Below are positions 23,318-34,452 of a stretch of DNA of 64,000 bases, piece by piece. Under the pieces are notes generated by a model that saw only the letters and a list, made by a program, of their open reading frames with translations, made no database searches and was not told the DNA's origin. Position 1 is the stretch's first letter; every line of letters starts with the position of its first letter. Origin of the DNA: Hippasteria phrygiana (lineage: Eukaryota; Echinodermata; Asteroidea; Valvatida; Goniasteridae); contig JAZGUH010000378.1 of the NCBI GenBank assembly GCA_037893225.1, positions 1-64,000 on the forward strand. The letters are read 5' to 3'. The position numbers and the translations under genes are program-made.

Positions 23318-24396
23318 GCCGGTTTCACACTATGCTCTTACCCGGGTAATTGCCGGGTTAACGAAAAATTTAACCCGGCAATTGAATTACCCGGGTAATG
23401 TGCAGAGTTCCCACTACAATTCTCCGGGTTAGAAATTCTCCGGGTTAACTGCCCCAAAACCCCACTTACCCGGGTAATTTCTAACCCTGCTCGCGAGGTG
23501 GGTTAACCCACCAATCTCGGGGTTAACGACGACCTTGAGACGATTCTCCGGGTTACCATCAGTAGTGTGAATGCTCGCCGGGTTTTCTTCTACCCGGGTA
23601 GGTGGGTGGGTGCGTGCGCTTTGTCGTGTTTTATCGGCCAACTTTGCGAAGGTGACGTAATTTATTAGTACGGCCGCCGTGGCTGGTACTTCGCCTTAAT
23701 AAGTTTATTTTTTCGTATACTTAATGAAAGGCACCAGTCTAGACCGCACAGTAGAAGGATGACTAGACTTGAAATCAAGTCGGTAATTGGTCGGCATTAG
23801 TCCGACTGCACCACCGCGTATTATAATACTTATTACTCCGCACTTTGCAGGAGTTACGTGTAGCGAACAGTATAATAACATGTGGGAACGTTCGTGCAAC
23901 CTTGGATCCGAGATGCGTGTGTGTCGACTGTCCAATTACTGACCATGAAGGAAAGAAGACATGTCGGAACTTCACGAAAAGCGGGCATATTATTGGGTAC
24001 CGCGCTGGTAAATGCGGCGCCTGCAGACAAAACACGACTGTCTAAACGACTTGTCTTCAAGTCTAAAGGATGACGCGTCCACGCTACATGTACCAATGCT
24101 GATCTGATTTTTTTCAATTTCCATTGCATGCTCTCGCGCCGCTCTGACTTCGCTCTTTTACGCTGACGAAACAATGGCTAGGGCAGAGGTCAAGCAATGC
24201 ACATTCTCCGGGTTACCATTCGCATAGTGTGAATGTGGCTACAAGTTACCTGGGTGCGCGCTGAAGCGGGTAAGCAGAATTGCAGGGTTAATTTTGTAGT
24301 GTGAAACAGATTCTCCGGGTTAGTTTCTACCCGGGTAATGACAACTACCCGGGTAATAAATTACCCGGGTAAGTTCAGAATAGTGTGAAACCGGTA
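23318..24396. mobile_element. Inverted-repeat transposon with CCGGTTTCACAC ends and CCCGGGTAA motifs
   Basis: The left end CCGGTTTCACACTATGCTCT and the right end AATAGTGTGAAACCGG are inverted. Both ends carry clusters of ACCCGGGTAA and TTCTCCGGGTTA, at 23337-23600 and 24205-24372. Flanking S1 sequence (CTTCATACACAT ... ACATCTTA) is continuous in other units without it, near 7930, 21315 and 40590. The target duplication is unclear, so no superfamily is assigned. No transposase is recognised; the longest ORFs (106 codons at 23854-24174 -) lack known motifs. GC content is higher than in the neighbours. Confidence 0.7.
23761..23820 (-). repeat. tRNA-like Pol III promoter core (possible SINE head)
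   Basis: On the minus strand TGGTGCAGTCGG matches the A-box pattern TRGCNNAGYNGG closely. About 38 nt downstream ATTTCAAGTCT resembles the B-box GGTTCGANTCC in its TTC-A-AGTC core. The cloverleaf is not complete, so this is not a working tRNA. It may be an old tRNA-derived SINE fragment lodged in the surrounding transposon. Confidence 0.4.
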
Positions 24397-24757
24397 ATAC
24401 ATGTACATCTTAACTTGATGTGAGTTCAGAAGGAAAAATTTGTTCTAAGAAAATCAGACGGTATATATTTCAAAATGCATGCACAACTTTAAAAGTTGGG
24501 CTCTGATTAATTTAGGATAATTTCAAAGAGATGTACAATGGAAACTAACTGAACAGTTGCTACAATTATGTGCAATTGACAGTTTTCATGGCTAATGACT
24601 TGGCTGGTCTGAATCTGTATGGGGCTCAGACAGCAAATGGATTACAATCATTGGACACTTAAGCAAATGGTGAAATCTCAAGCCTAAAACCTGAAACTGA
24701 CAATTGATTTACCAGCACGTAGACATTTTCAATACTAGATTTTAAGGTCTGGGCACA
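24397..24757. other. Class I upstream flank of lectin 3
   Basis: The last 100 bp are nearly identical to the flank of lectin 1. The TATAAAT seen about 270 bp upstream of the other class I copies is changed here to CTTTAAAAG, which could weaken a promoter if that site is used. Confidence 0.5.
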
Positions 24758-25204
24758 ATGGGGTGTGTCTGGATCTGTGCAATCATGGTTGTTTGTGTCC
24801 AAGCCAACTCTTGCCAGCCTGGTCAACAAGGATTTGCTGGTTCTTGCTACCAATTGCTGACTGAGACAATGACATGGCAAGAAGCATCTAAAGCCTGCTC
24901 TGACATGGGTGGTGGCTTGGCAGTTCCTGACTCCCTCAGTGAGCATCAGTTCATCTGGGAGATGTTCACAAAGAATGTCAACGAGAGTGATGTCTGGATC
25001 GGCTGTACTGATGCAAAGGAGGAAGACAAGTGGATGCAAGCTGGTGAGGAAGGCCGCGAGTGCAATTACTTCAACTGGGTACCAGGTGAGCCATATCCGT
25101 CATACAAGGAAAGAGAAGATTGTGTAGAGCTGTGGCGTTCGAGAGGTGGTCGTTGGAATGATGCACCATGTTCATATAGAAGGTACAATGTATGTGATCT
25201 GTGA
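24758..25204 (+). CDS. Secreted C-type lectin, copy 3 (class I), tail lost
   Basis: A 148-residue open frame. The signal peptide (MGCVWICAIMVVCVQA) and CTLD are complete, including WIG, GEPY in the sugar-specificity loop, ED-C-VEL, WND and the Cys before the end. A 7-bp insertion, TACAATG at about 25184-25190, shifts the frame just before the last CTLD cysteine. By chance the new frame reads RRYNVCDL-stop where the siblings have RYVICEL, so the last disulphide cysteine is kept. Only the FCLQADANGRFK tail, still visible to about 25277, is lost. It could therefore fold as a tail-less lectin without the unpaired tail cysteine. Treating it as a pseudogene would also be reasonable. Confidence 0.75.
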   Translation: MGCVWICAIMVVCVQANSCQPGQQGFAGSCYQLLTETMTWQEASKACSDMGGGLAVPDSLSEHQFIWEMFTKNVNESDVWIGCTDAKEEDKWMQAGEEGRECNYFNWVPGEPYPSYKEREDCVELWRSRGGRWNDAPCSYRRYNVCDL

Positions 25205-26282
25205 GCTCTCTGCCACTCCATCTGCTGCCCCAGAGAAGTTCTGCCTGCAGGCTGATGCCAATGGCCGTTTCAAGTAACTGACACAGGTATGAACCAAGCC
25301 TTACAATGCTTGAAATTCAGCACACTAAGACAACTCTCCATGACACTTCTCATGACTCAGTCTGTTTAGGACATGGCAAAAGCACACCACACCATGACTT
25401 GGCTGTTCCTTTCACAACGATGTCAAATGATATTCTGCCTGCAGGACGACGCCATATATAGCTGCTTCCTGATGACTCCCAACTGATGAATCACATGGCC
25501 AAAGATTAAACCCACACATACAAGCAAACAATCTGGGCAAAATCTGGTTTTTGTTTTTTTCTTCCTTGACAAATTCTAATAAAAATCAAGCCACCTTAGG
25601 ATGGAAAACATTCAATTTTTCAAGTGACCCTTTTTTGTTTTGTTTTGTGACATTAGAATGCATCTCAATCATCACCGGAGACAATAACTTCCCTAATCAA
25701 AGAGTTTGGGTAATATTATTTCAACCTCTATGAGTTTTCAAACAATTTGGAATTTTTTTTTTATAAATGTCGCTAGAAATATTCAGAGTTTCGACACTTA
25801 TCGTACCATCACAACATGAAAATCACACTAATTTGATGGCTGTGGGGGAGGACATACAGGTGGTACAGAACCGCTGTATTTACCAAGGTACAATGTACTA
25901 CATTTGGTGATTTGCATTACGTTTTGGAATAGAAATCCAATAAAATTGAGGTCAAAAATTAAGCGAAAACTCATTACCTCTTCATTGATAGTGAATGATT
26001 TTGTGACAAATCTGTCAGTGTGTAGTCCCAAATCAAGCATGAGGTCATTGCAGGGTATAGACTAATCCGGATAACCAGTACCTTCCCTTCAGCCATCAAA
26101 TTGGTAATAATGTTCTGGTAATAATGGTAGTTAACAGTTGGTGTTCAAAATTATCTGTTCATAGTACTGACTTTATTGAATGTTTGTAAACAATGTACTT
26201 TAAACTGATGTGTCTTACAGCTTGATATAAGAAATTTTAATTGAATTTCTTCAGCAAAGTCTGCAAGTATACATGTATGAAG
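25205..26282. other. 3' flank of lectin 3
   Basis: It holds the out-of-frame remnant of the tail, then a second degenerate tail-motif copy at about 25433-25475. After that it matches the lectin 1 flank (8840-9795) closely. No gene is seen. Confidence 0.6.
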
Positions 26283-26286
26283 TTAA

Positions 26287-26499
26287 CCCCTTGAGTATGG
26301 TATTTTACGGGAGACGTCGGGGTGCCACGGCGGCTCTGGCAGCCACGCGAACCGCTACAACGTGTTTGTGCAGTCAAGCGTAACCTATACACAATAATCC
26401 AACAATGGATTGAAACTGCACAAACGGCGGCCAATTGCGTCATCCGGCCTGGTGGCACTGTTTTATTTGCACATATTTGCGGCATCCGTACGCAAGGGG
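26287..26499. mobile_element. TTAA-flanked (piggyBac-type) MITE, 213 bp, simplest copy
   Basis: TTAA (26283-26286) CCCCTTGAGTATGG begins it, and CCGTACGCAAGGGG TTAA (26500-26503) ends it. The empty site is in the lectin 1 flank near 9790 (AGTTAACAAAAC), though a few extra bases on the right keep the exact duplication from being perfect. No ORF. Confidence 0.75.
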
Positions 26500-26810
26500 T
26501 TAATAACAAAACAATGTTTAAAAACAACTGGGTTTCAGCTGCAGTGTGCCATGCATCCCTCAGATTACAAAAACAAAAAAACAAAACACAAAAATGGCAT
26601 GTCCTCCATCACAGCAGTCAACAATTGTTAACAACATACATGTACATTGTATCCTACCATCACTGCTGGTTTGAGGCAATTTCAGAGCAAACAAAAGTGA
26701 AATCTTAAATTTTCAGACTGGGTTTACAGATTTTACTGTTGTAAGAAATGGAATGGTAATTTGTGAGATTTTTAAACCATGTTATTCTTTGCTTCTACTG
26801 ATTGTTGCTA

Positions 26811-27220
26811 TACAAGGTGGTCCAAACAAGACGGAACGGCATACTTCCGCTACCCTGAGACTCAAACAACCTATACCAATGCATGGGTAATTATGTTAAA
26901 AGAAAAATAATACCAAGATCTCTCGATTTGGTTCAGTAGTTTTTGTTCTAGAACCTATTTTGTGAAACAAAGTCAGGGGTCATTTGGTCCCGAGGTATAA
27001 CAAGTATGCTATCATCATGCTCTTTTCTGCATGGAACAAATGGCCAAGTGACCCGACTTTGCTCCACAAAATAGGCTCTGGAGCAAAACCTACCGAACCG
27101 AATCGAGAGGTCTAGGTATCAGTTTTCTTCTAAAAAGATTCTCCATCCATCAGTACAGGTGCTTTGATTCTAAACATAGTGGAAGTATGCCGTTCCTTTT
27201 TTTTGTTGGACCACCCTGTA
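26811..27220. mobile_element. Mariner/Tc1-type MITE, 410 bp, TA target
   Basis: Ends TACAAGGTGGTCCAA and TTGGACCACCCTGTA are inverted, and the match goes on inward through GGAACGGCATACTTCC / GGAAGTATGCCGTTCC. TA flanks both sides (26809-26810, 27221-27222). The host sequence (ATTGTTGCT ... CTGTTTGGCCT) is continuous near 21945. There is also a large imperfect internal inverted repeat around AAAGTCAGG / ACTTTGC. No transposase ORF. Confidence 0.8.
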
Positions 27221-27477
27221 TAGAAAAACTGTTTGGCCTGGACATTGTTTAGTCATTCTTTTATACATACAGTTGCTGTTAAAAAGTGCTTGATTTTTTG
27301 TTAAATCACAAAAATAATTTATTTTACCATGATGGCAATGAACATCTTTAAAAATTTTTTTTGATGTAATCTCATCTATGAATAGTTTTGCACACTTGAT
27401 CAGACACTGTTTGAAATAAAATAAGTATTTGGAATTTAAGGAAATAAAGATATAGAGCAACCCAACCATTTATTCAG

Positions 27478-27718
27478 CAGAGTTGTATTCGAGTCCATCA
27501 CAAGCCCTCCAGTCCTAATCCCAATCACAAGCTATTCAAATGAGCTTTGACAAAGGCATTACATTGTCATTGTTCATTCAGTTACTTGTGACCAGCTTTA
27601 TAAAAGGACTTCTGACTGGGCTTGCGAAAGGACTTCTGACTGGACTTGCGAAAGGACTTGCGAAAGGACTTGCGAAAGGACTTGCGAAAGGACTTGCAGG
27701 GACTCGAATACAACTCTG
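27478..27718. mobile_element. Small hAT-like MITE, 241 bp, with a 12-bp internal repeat
   Basis: Ends CAGAGTTGTATTCGAGTCC and GGACTCGAATACAACTCTG are perfect inverted repeats of 19 bp. Flanks TTATTCAG and TTCATCAG are similar 8-mers. The empty site is near 59200 (CCATTTACCAGTAACTGG). Inside, a 12-bp unit GGACTTGCGAAA is repeated about five times (27637-27696), which gives a spurious Gly-Leu-Ala-Lys repeat ORF. Confidence 0.75.
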
Positions 27719-27847
27719 TTCATCAGTAACTGGACTAATCTACATGTATTCACAACAAGTAGTTTAACACTATGCATTGGAATTGGCTATTTGCTTCAAA
27801 TTTGCAGCAAAAATTACACACAAAATTAAATTGACCCAAAAGATAAT

Positions 27848-27927
27848 GTTTGGTTTGGTTTGGTTTGGTTTGGTTTGGTTTGGTTTGGTTTGGTTTGGTT
27901 TGGTTTGGTTTGGTTTGGTTTGGTTTA
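27848..27927. repeat. (GGTTT)n microsatellite, about 15 units
   Basis: An uninterrupted pentanucleotide run. Paralogous sites at about 14703 and 59325 carry only a few mixed TTTGG/TTTGA units, so the array expanded in this unit. Confidence 0.95.
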
Positions 27928-28091
27928 TGTTCAATACATCAAGCTTACTAAAATAAAATAAAAATGACTGAGATTTTATCTGATGTTTTGGAGGGACAGC
28001 AAATTACTAATTTGGAAACCGAGTAGTAACCCAGTATTCTTTTTGGCTGTTTTGGAAACTTTTCCAAAACAGCCCTTGTTTTCGTTAAGAT

Positions 28092-29609
28092 TTTTGGCTG
28101 TTTTGGAAACTTTTCCAAAACAGCCCTTGTTTTCGTTAAGATTTTTTTTTTTTTCTTTTTTTTTTCTTTTTCTCTTTCAGACTATTGCCCATAGCAATTG
28201 TACACGTTTTCCTTTTTACCGGCACTTTGGCTACTTGTATGCAGCCGATTGTCTTTAAACTTAGCAAACACTTAAAGCAACTGCTCAGAATGTGTGCCGA
28301 ACTTTTACGTCATGATGACGTCATCACGTGATTTTTTATGAATTTTTGAATTTTGAAAATCGTAACATTTGTTTCAATATATCTAGCGAACAAAACAAGA
28401 TATTTTCAAAATTCTTTTTGTTATAGCTTTGGTATGTCTCAAAGATATGCCCTAAAAGGCGAAAATTGTGTGACGTCATGATGACGTCATCAAAAATGTT
28501 TTTTTTTTAACGCATGTAAGGGTCAATCCGATTACAAAAATATATATATTGAATTTTCCTCTCCCTAATTCCAAAATGTCATGATCGTGGCTCACTCAAG
28601 TAAGAAATAACAGCCATTTCAAAATTTAGACCAAATTCAATATAACACAAAGGAATTCTGGGAAGGGCAGATAACCATGGCTCAAATGTGCATGCTGTTT
28701 ATAAAAAGGGTTGATTTGTAGTCTTTTTTCAAGTCGCTAGACTATTGCCCATAGCATTTGTAAACGTTTCCTTTCTTACCGGCCACTTTGGCTACTTTTA
28801 AACTTGACAGACACTTACCCCAACTGCTCACAATGTGTGCCGAATTTTACGTCATGATGACGTCATCACATGTCACGTGACGTCATCTTAAAGGGGCATT
28901 TTTTGAAGCCATATATCTACAAAAGTACAAGTCCGATTAAGTTGGAACGTGATATCTAGGTATGCCACCGGGTGTTATAGATGAAAATTGACATGCCGTT
29001 ATGACTTCATCACATGTCACGTGACGTCATCTTAAAGGGGCAGTTTTTGAAGCCATATATATACAAAAGTACAAATTCGATTAAGTTGAAAACAAATATC
29101 CAGGTAGCCCAGTAGGTTTATAAATAAAAATTGACATGACGTTATGATGACATCATCACATGTTACGTGACGTCATCTTAAAGGGGCAGTTTTTGAAGCC
29201 ACATATAAACAAAAGTACAAGTTCGATTAAGTTGAAATGTAATATCCAGGCAGGTCTGCAGGTTCATAGATGAAAATTGACATGACATTATGACTTCATC
29301 ACATGTCACGTGACGTCATCTTAAAGGGGCAGTTTTTGAAGCCATATATATACAAAAGTACAAGTCCGATTAAGTTGAAAAGGTAGGTCAGCAAGTTTAT
29401 AGATGAAAATTTATGTGACTTTATGATGACGTCATCACATGTCACTATTACAAACAACTTTAATTAATTTCAAAATTAACAAAGAAAATTGGCAGTAGTG
29501 CGATTGTTTGACAAACTTTAATTGTTGTATTCACATTTCACATCCAAACTAAAAAAAAAAAACGAAACAGCCCTGTGTTTGTCCACAAACACCAACCTCA
29601 TGCCTCTAG
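28092..29609 (+). mobile_element. Helitron-like element H2, nested in H3
   Basis: A full small element: 5' palindrome with GGCTGTTTTGG, T-rich tract, one 400-bp-type block, five reverse units of the 146-bp type (28860-29450), sub-terminal CGAAACAGCCC, a hairpin with arms TGTTTGT/ACAAACA, and CTAG at 29606-29609. It lies between T residues of the H3 T-tract with no target duplication. It has the same orientation as H3 and opposite to H1. Confidence 0.72.
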
Positions 29610-29759
29610 TTTTTTTTTGTGCTTCTTTTTCAGCCAAATGCACATAGCATTTGTACACGTTTCTTTCTTACTGGCATTTTGGCTACTTTTATGGTGCCGA
29701 TTGGCTTTAAACTTGGCAGACACTTAGACCAACTGCTCAGAATATGTCCCGAACTTTTT

Positions 29760-31390
29760 GGTCATGATGACGTCATCACGTGATTTTTTATGAATTTTTG
29801 AAATTTGAAAATCGTAAAATTCTTTTCAATATATCTAGCGAACGAAACAAGATATTTTCAAAATTCTTTTTGTTATAGCTTTGGTATGTCTCAAAGATAT
29901 GCCCTAAAAGAAATAAAATGTGTGACGTCATGATGACATCATCAAAAATGTGCTTTTTTAAAACACATATATGGATAGGTCCGATCGTCATGCAAATTGG
30001 TGGGTAGGTAGATACTGGCACTAGGATGCAAAATCCAAAGTGACGTCATGATGACGTCATCACGTGATTTGTTATGAATTTTTGAAATTTTGAAAATCGT
30101 AACATTCTTTTAAATATATCTGGCAAACGAAACAAGATATTTTCAAAATTCTTTTTGTTATAGCTTTGGTATGTCTCAAAGATATGCCCTAAAAGAAATA
30201 AAATGTGTGACGTCATGATGACATCAAAAATGTGCTTTTTTAAAACACATATAAGGATAGGTCCGATCGTCATGCAAATTGGTGGGTAGGTAGATACTGG
30301 CACTAGGATGCAAAATCCAAAGTGACGTCATGATGACGTCATCACGTGATTTGTTATGAATTTTTGAAATTTTGAAAATCGTAACATTCTTTTAAATATA
30401 TCTGGCAAACGAAACAAGATATTTTCAAAATTCTTTTTGTTATAGCTTTGGTAGGTCTCAAAGATATGCCCTAAAAAGGAAAAAAATGTGTGACGTCATG
30501 ATGACATCATCAAAAATGTGCTTTTTTAAAACACATATAAGGATAGGTCCGATCGTCATGAAAATTGGTGGGTAGGTAGATACTGGCACTAGCATGCAAA
30601 ATCCAAAGTGACGTCATGATGACGTCATCACGTGATTTGTTATGAATTTTTGAAATTTGAAAATCGTAAAATTCTTTTCAATATATCTAGCGAACAAAAC
30701 AAGATATTTTCAAAATTCTTTTTGTTATAGCTTTGGTATGTCTCAAAGATATGCCCTAAAACGGAGAAAATGTGTGACGTCATGATGACATCATCAAAAA
30801 TGTGCTTTTTTAAAACACATATAAGGATAGGTCCGATCGTCATGAAAATTGGTGGGTAGGTAGATACTGGCACTAGGATGCAAAATCCAAAGTAACGTCA
30901 TGATGACGTCATCACGTGATTTTTTATAAATTTTTGAAATTTTGAAAATCGTAACATTCTTTTAAATATATCTGGCAAACAAAACAAGATATTTTCAAAA
31001 TTCTTTTTGTTATAGCTTTGGTAGGTCTCAAAGATATGCCCTAAAAAGGAAAAAATGTGTGACGTCATGATGACATCATCAAAAATGTGCTTTTTTAAAA
31101 CACATATAAGGATAGGTCCGATCGTCATGAAAATTGGTGGGTAGGTAGATACTGGCACTAGCATGCAAAATCCAAAGTGACGTCATGATGACGTCATCAC
31201 GTGATTTGTTATGAATTTTTTGAAATTTTGAAATCGTAACATTCTTTTAAATATATCTCGCAAACAAAACAAGATATTTTCAAAATTCTTTTTAATACAG
31301 CTTTTGGTATGTCTCAAAGATATGCCCTAAAAGGCGAAAATTGTGTGACGTCATAATGACGTCATCAATTTTTTTTTTTTTACGCATGTA
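29760..31390. repeat. About 285-bp tandem repeat, five to six copies, inside H3
   Basis: The landmark TGACGTCATGATGACGTCAT occurs near 30040, 30322, 30609, 30892 and 31178, so spacing is 282-287 bp. Each unit pairs a TGACGTCA block with AAGATATTTTCAAAATTC and a GATAGGTCCGATCGTCATG block. Small differences between neighbours show a higher-order alternation. Confidence 0.88.
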
Positions 31391-31946
31391 AGGGTCGGTC
31401 CGATTAAAAAAATTTATACATTGAATTTTTCTCTACCTAATTCAACAATTTCGTGATCGTGGCTCACTCAAGTATTAAGAAATAACAGGCATCTGAAAAT
31501 TGTGACCAAATTCAATATAACACAAACGAATTCTGGGAAGGACAGAAACCATGGCTTTCGTGTGGCATGCTGTCTATAAAGAGTTGATCTCTAGTCTTTT
31601 TTTCAAGTCGTTAGACAAGTCGTAGGCAGACACTTACACCAACTGCTCAGAATGTGCGCCGAACTTTTACGTCATGATGACGTCATCACATGTCATGTGA
31701 CGTCATCTTAAAGGTGCATTTTTTGAAGCCATATATCTACAAAAGTACAAGTCAGATTAAGTTAAAACGTGGTATTTAGTTATGCCAGCATGTGTTAGAT
31801 GAAAATTTATGTGACGTCACGATGACGTCATCGGCTAATTTTCTATAATTTTTTTCATTTTTGAAATTTCATTTAAATCACATAATTTTACACAAAAAAA
31901 CAAAACAGCCCTGTGTTTGTCCACAAACACTGCACCATACATCTAG

Positions 31947-33913
31947 TTTATCATTATTGGCATCGCAGCGTGGGAAGCGGAGTGTGTGCCTTGTTATATG
32001 AGGACCGGATGTCCTATTCATCTTTCTCAGTTCTGCGTGAGCCTCGCGATTGGCAGCAAGAATCAGTCTCTGCACGGTACGCCTTTCTATCGTTACTATC
32101 TTCTTTTTATTTCTATGAGTTATTGCTTCGTTGCCGTGGTGAACTAAGGTTTGGCAGTAGCATACAGTTCATAGGTAAGCCACGGTGATGTCGCATAACA
32201 TTTACTATTTCGTTATTTGAGAGTAACCCAGGTGGTTCAAACTATTTTGCCCCTTTGGCCTTTGTAAATATACAACCTTCAGGCCTTATTCATTTTTGAC
32301 TGGCAAAGATACTTCCCAAAATAATATATTTTCTTTTAGACAAAAGCGGGTCTAATTTTTTGTTTCCTTTTTGGCGAAGTTTGCCACAACAATTATCATT
32401 TATAAATGTGGCACCCCACAACATACCGGAATTACATTAGAAGTAATTCTGCAAATTTCATGGTGAATAGTTCCAAGAAAACCAATGATATGGAACCAAA
32501 TCAAAGTACACGTACAAGTACGAGGGCTAACTTTTACCAGTGCACACCACAGGCTATTTTCAAAACACAGGTTAATAGCAGATCTACAGATCACAAAGTC
32601 AATGTGTGCATAAGATGTATATTTAACCGTGAGACTTAAGAAATTAGGAGTTCAGTTTTGTAACAAAATTAGGGGTGACCATGTGCATAGCAGCAAACAC
32701 ACTTTCCTATAAGGACAATGCTTTGTGTTTCCTATTGTTCCTTTAATATAACCCAACCCCATAGACTAAGCATGTACTTCTACATCCGAGGACCGATTTT
32801 AACAAAAGACCGTCTCCCGAGGACAAGAAAGATTCCTTTGTATTTTCTTTCTCCCCTTGTTCTAGAACGTAGTACAGTACATTTTATGTACACACCCTTC
32901 CACACACAAAACACATTGCAGAAGAACCGAGAACAACAGCTTCTGACTGAGATAACTGATAAATGACTAGGTGTAAATGATATGTTCACGTATAAGACAA
33001 TTAATATGTGATCAAAGTTTCCTCATACAATGTACCTTGTATTTAAAACAGTTTAATGTTGTATGTATGTCCGTGCTTGTTGCAGCACTTCAGAAAGATA
33101 TTAAATTGCTAATTTTGCTGCATTACCAAAGATATCACTTTTCCAATGAGACATCAAACTCGGACCAAGAGAAGTAATCAATTAATGAATTAAGACTGTC
33201 CTACTGGAATGCAGAATAATTCAAGGCGATTTTTAAGTAACAACCTTCAGAATTGTCAGAATATCGGTAGTGGAAAAACATGTCTGTTAGAAAAAAAAAA
33301 TGCAATTAAAGAGGGAAAAGCTCTTACATGTACATACAGCAGAACTTGAAAAGATGCACTCAGTATAAATAATTTAGGTAAAAGCTCAATAAAGTCAAAT
33401 TACAGGAGCATAACCACAGCAAGACCAGGAGGATAAAGCACATAGTACACCAACTGTGAAATGCTTTCCAAATGATTACTCACTATTAATAATCCAGACA
33501 TGTTCAGCTTGAAGTATGAAGTGCATATTTCTCAATAGGCCTCAAGGAAAAAAATTATAATACAGAAATGCGACTCAACTGCACGTGTATACAAAAAATT
33601 GGAAACATCTCCACCCATTCACCATTTTTACTCTCGCAAGAGCAGGATGACAATATGCATACATCTCAAATATTTGTCTTTCTGAAGAAAAAAATACAGC
33701 TACATTGTAGTTCTATATAGACATAGTATAGTTTTATTGTACCTTCTCAAGTGCAGTGCCATCAAATGCAAAAAAGAAAATATACAACAAAAACAACCAA
33801 ACAAACTTTGATGCATGAGACCGTTTCCATGAATGAGCAGTGGTGAAGATTTGTAATCTCTACTGGACATTATTTAAAACTGTTCAATACAGAAATTCAA
33901 ATATCCATGCAGT
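31947..33913. other. Spacer upstream of lectin 4; no gene supported
   Basis: 31947-32400 has no second copy in the window, and its ORFs (91 codons at 31913-32188) are not recognisable. From about 32410 it resembles S2 (14820-17426) with several deletions. The GAGACC hAT-type element is absent here, leaving the intact site near 32460. Confidence 0.55.
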
Positions 33914-34452
33914 ATGAAGTTCGTTTGGCTGAACATTGCCATCGTGGTTGCATGCGTTCAAGCCCAGCCATGCCAGCCTGGCCAACAAGGATTTTCTGGT
34001 TTTTGCTACCAACTGCTGACTGAGACAATGACATGGCAAGCAGCATCTAAAGCCTGCTCCGACATGGGTGGTGGCTTGGCAGTTCCTGACTCCCCCAGTG
34101 AGCATCAGTTCATCTGGGAGATGTTCACAAAGAATGTCAATGAGGGTAATGTCTGGATTGGCTGTACTGATGCAAAGGAGGAAGACAAGTGGATGCAAAG
34201 GAGGAAGACAAGTGGATGCAAGCTGGAGAGGAAGGCCGCGAGTGCAATTACTTCAACTGGGCATCAAATGAGCCAAAACCGTCAAGCAAGGAAAGAGAAG
34301 ATTCTGTAGAGCTGTGGCGTTCAAAAGGTGGTTGTTGGAATGATGCACTATGTTCCCATAAAAGGTATGTGATCTGTGAGCTCTCTGCCACTCCATCTCC
34401 TGCCCCAGAGAAGTTCTGCCTGCAGGCTGATGTCAATGGCCGTTTCAAGTAA
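33914..34452 (+). pseudogene. C-type lectin copy 4 (class II), frameshifted
   Basis: Class II signal peptide (MKFVWLNIAIVVACVQAQ) and the first CTLD half are intact. A 23-bp tandem duplication at 34172-34194 / 34195-34217 shifts the frame, and the first frame stops at 34307-34309. The second half continues in another frame to 34450-34452 with WASNEPK, WND and the FCLQADVNGRFK tail. It has further damage: the conserved disulphide Cys in ED-C-VEL is Ser (DSVEL), and Arg before WND is Cys. The duplication is identical in length and place to that of lectin 1. The second half also groups with lectin 1, while the first half groups with lectin 2. Confidence 0.88.

Larger units (their letters stand above)
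28041..31946 (+). mobile_element. Helitron-like element H3, interrupted by H2
   Basis: Its 5' palindrome GGCTGTTTTGGAAAC/...CAAAACAGCC is at 28045-28074, and it ends with a hairpin (arms TGTTTGT/ACAAACA) before CTAG (31943-31946). H2 sits in its T-tract from about 28092 to 29609. Removing H2 restores the order seen in H1: 5' palindrome, TTCGTTAAGAT, T-tract, CTTTTTCAG..., TGCACATAGC. That explains the apparent 51-bp tandem duplication at 28041-28142. No Rep/helicase ORF. Confidence 0.72.

Noticed and set aside
27540..27767. ORF with Gly-Leu-Ala-Lys repeats resembling an amphipathic peptide
   Set aside because: It is the 12-bp minisatellite inside a MITE.
30040..31200. TGACGTCA arrays as genuine cAMP-response enhancers of the lectins
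   Set aside because: The motif belongs to every unit of the mobile repeats regardless of distance to lectins, so a regulatory role is not shown by sequence alone; kept only as a question.
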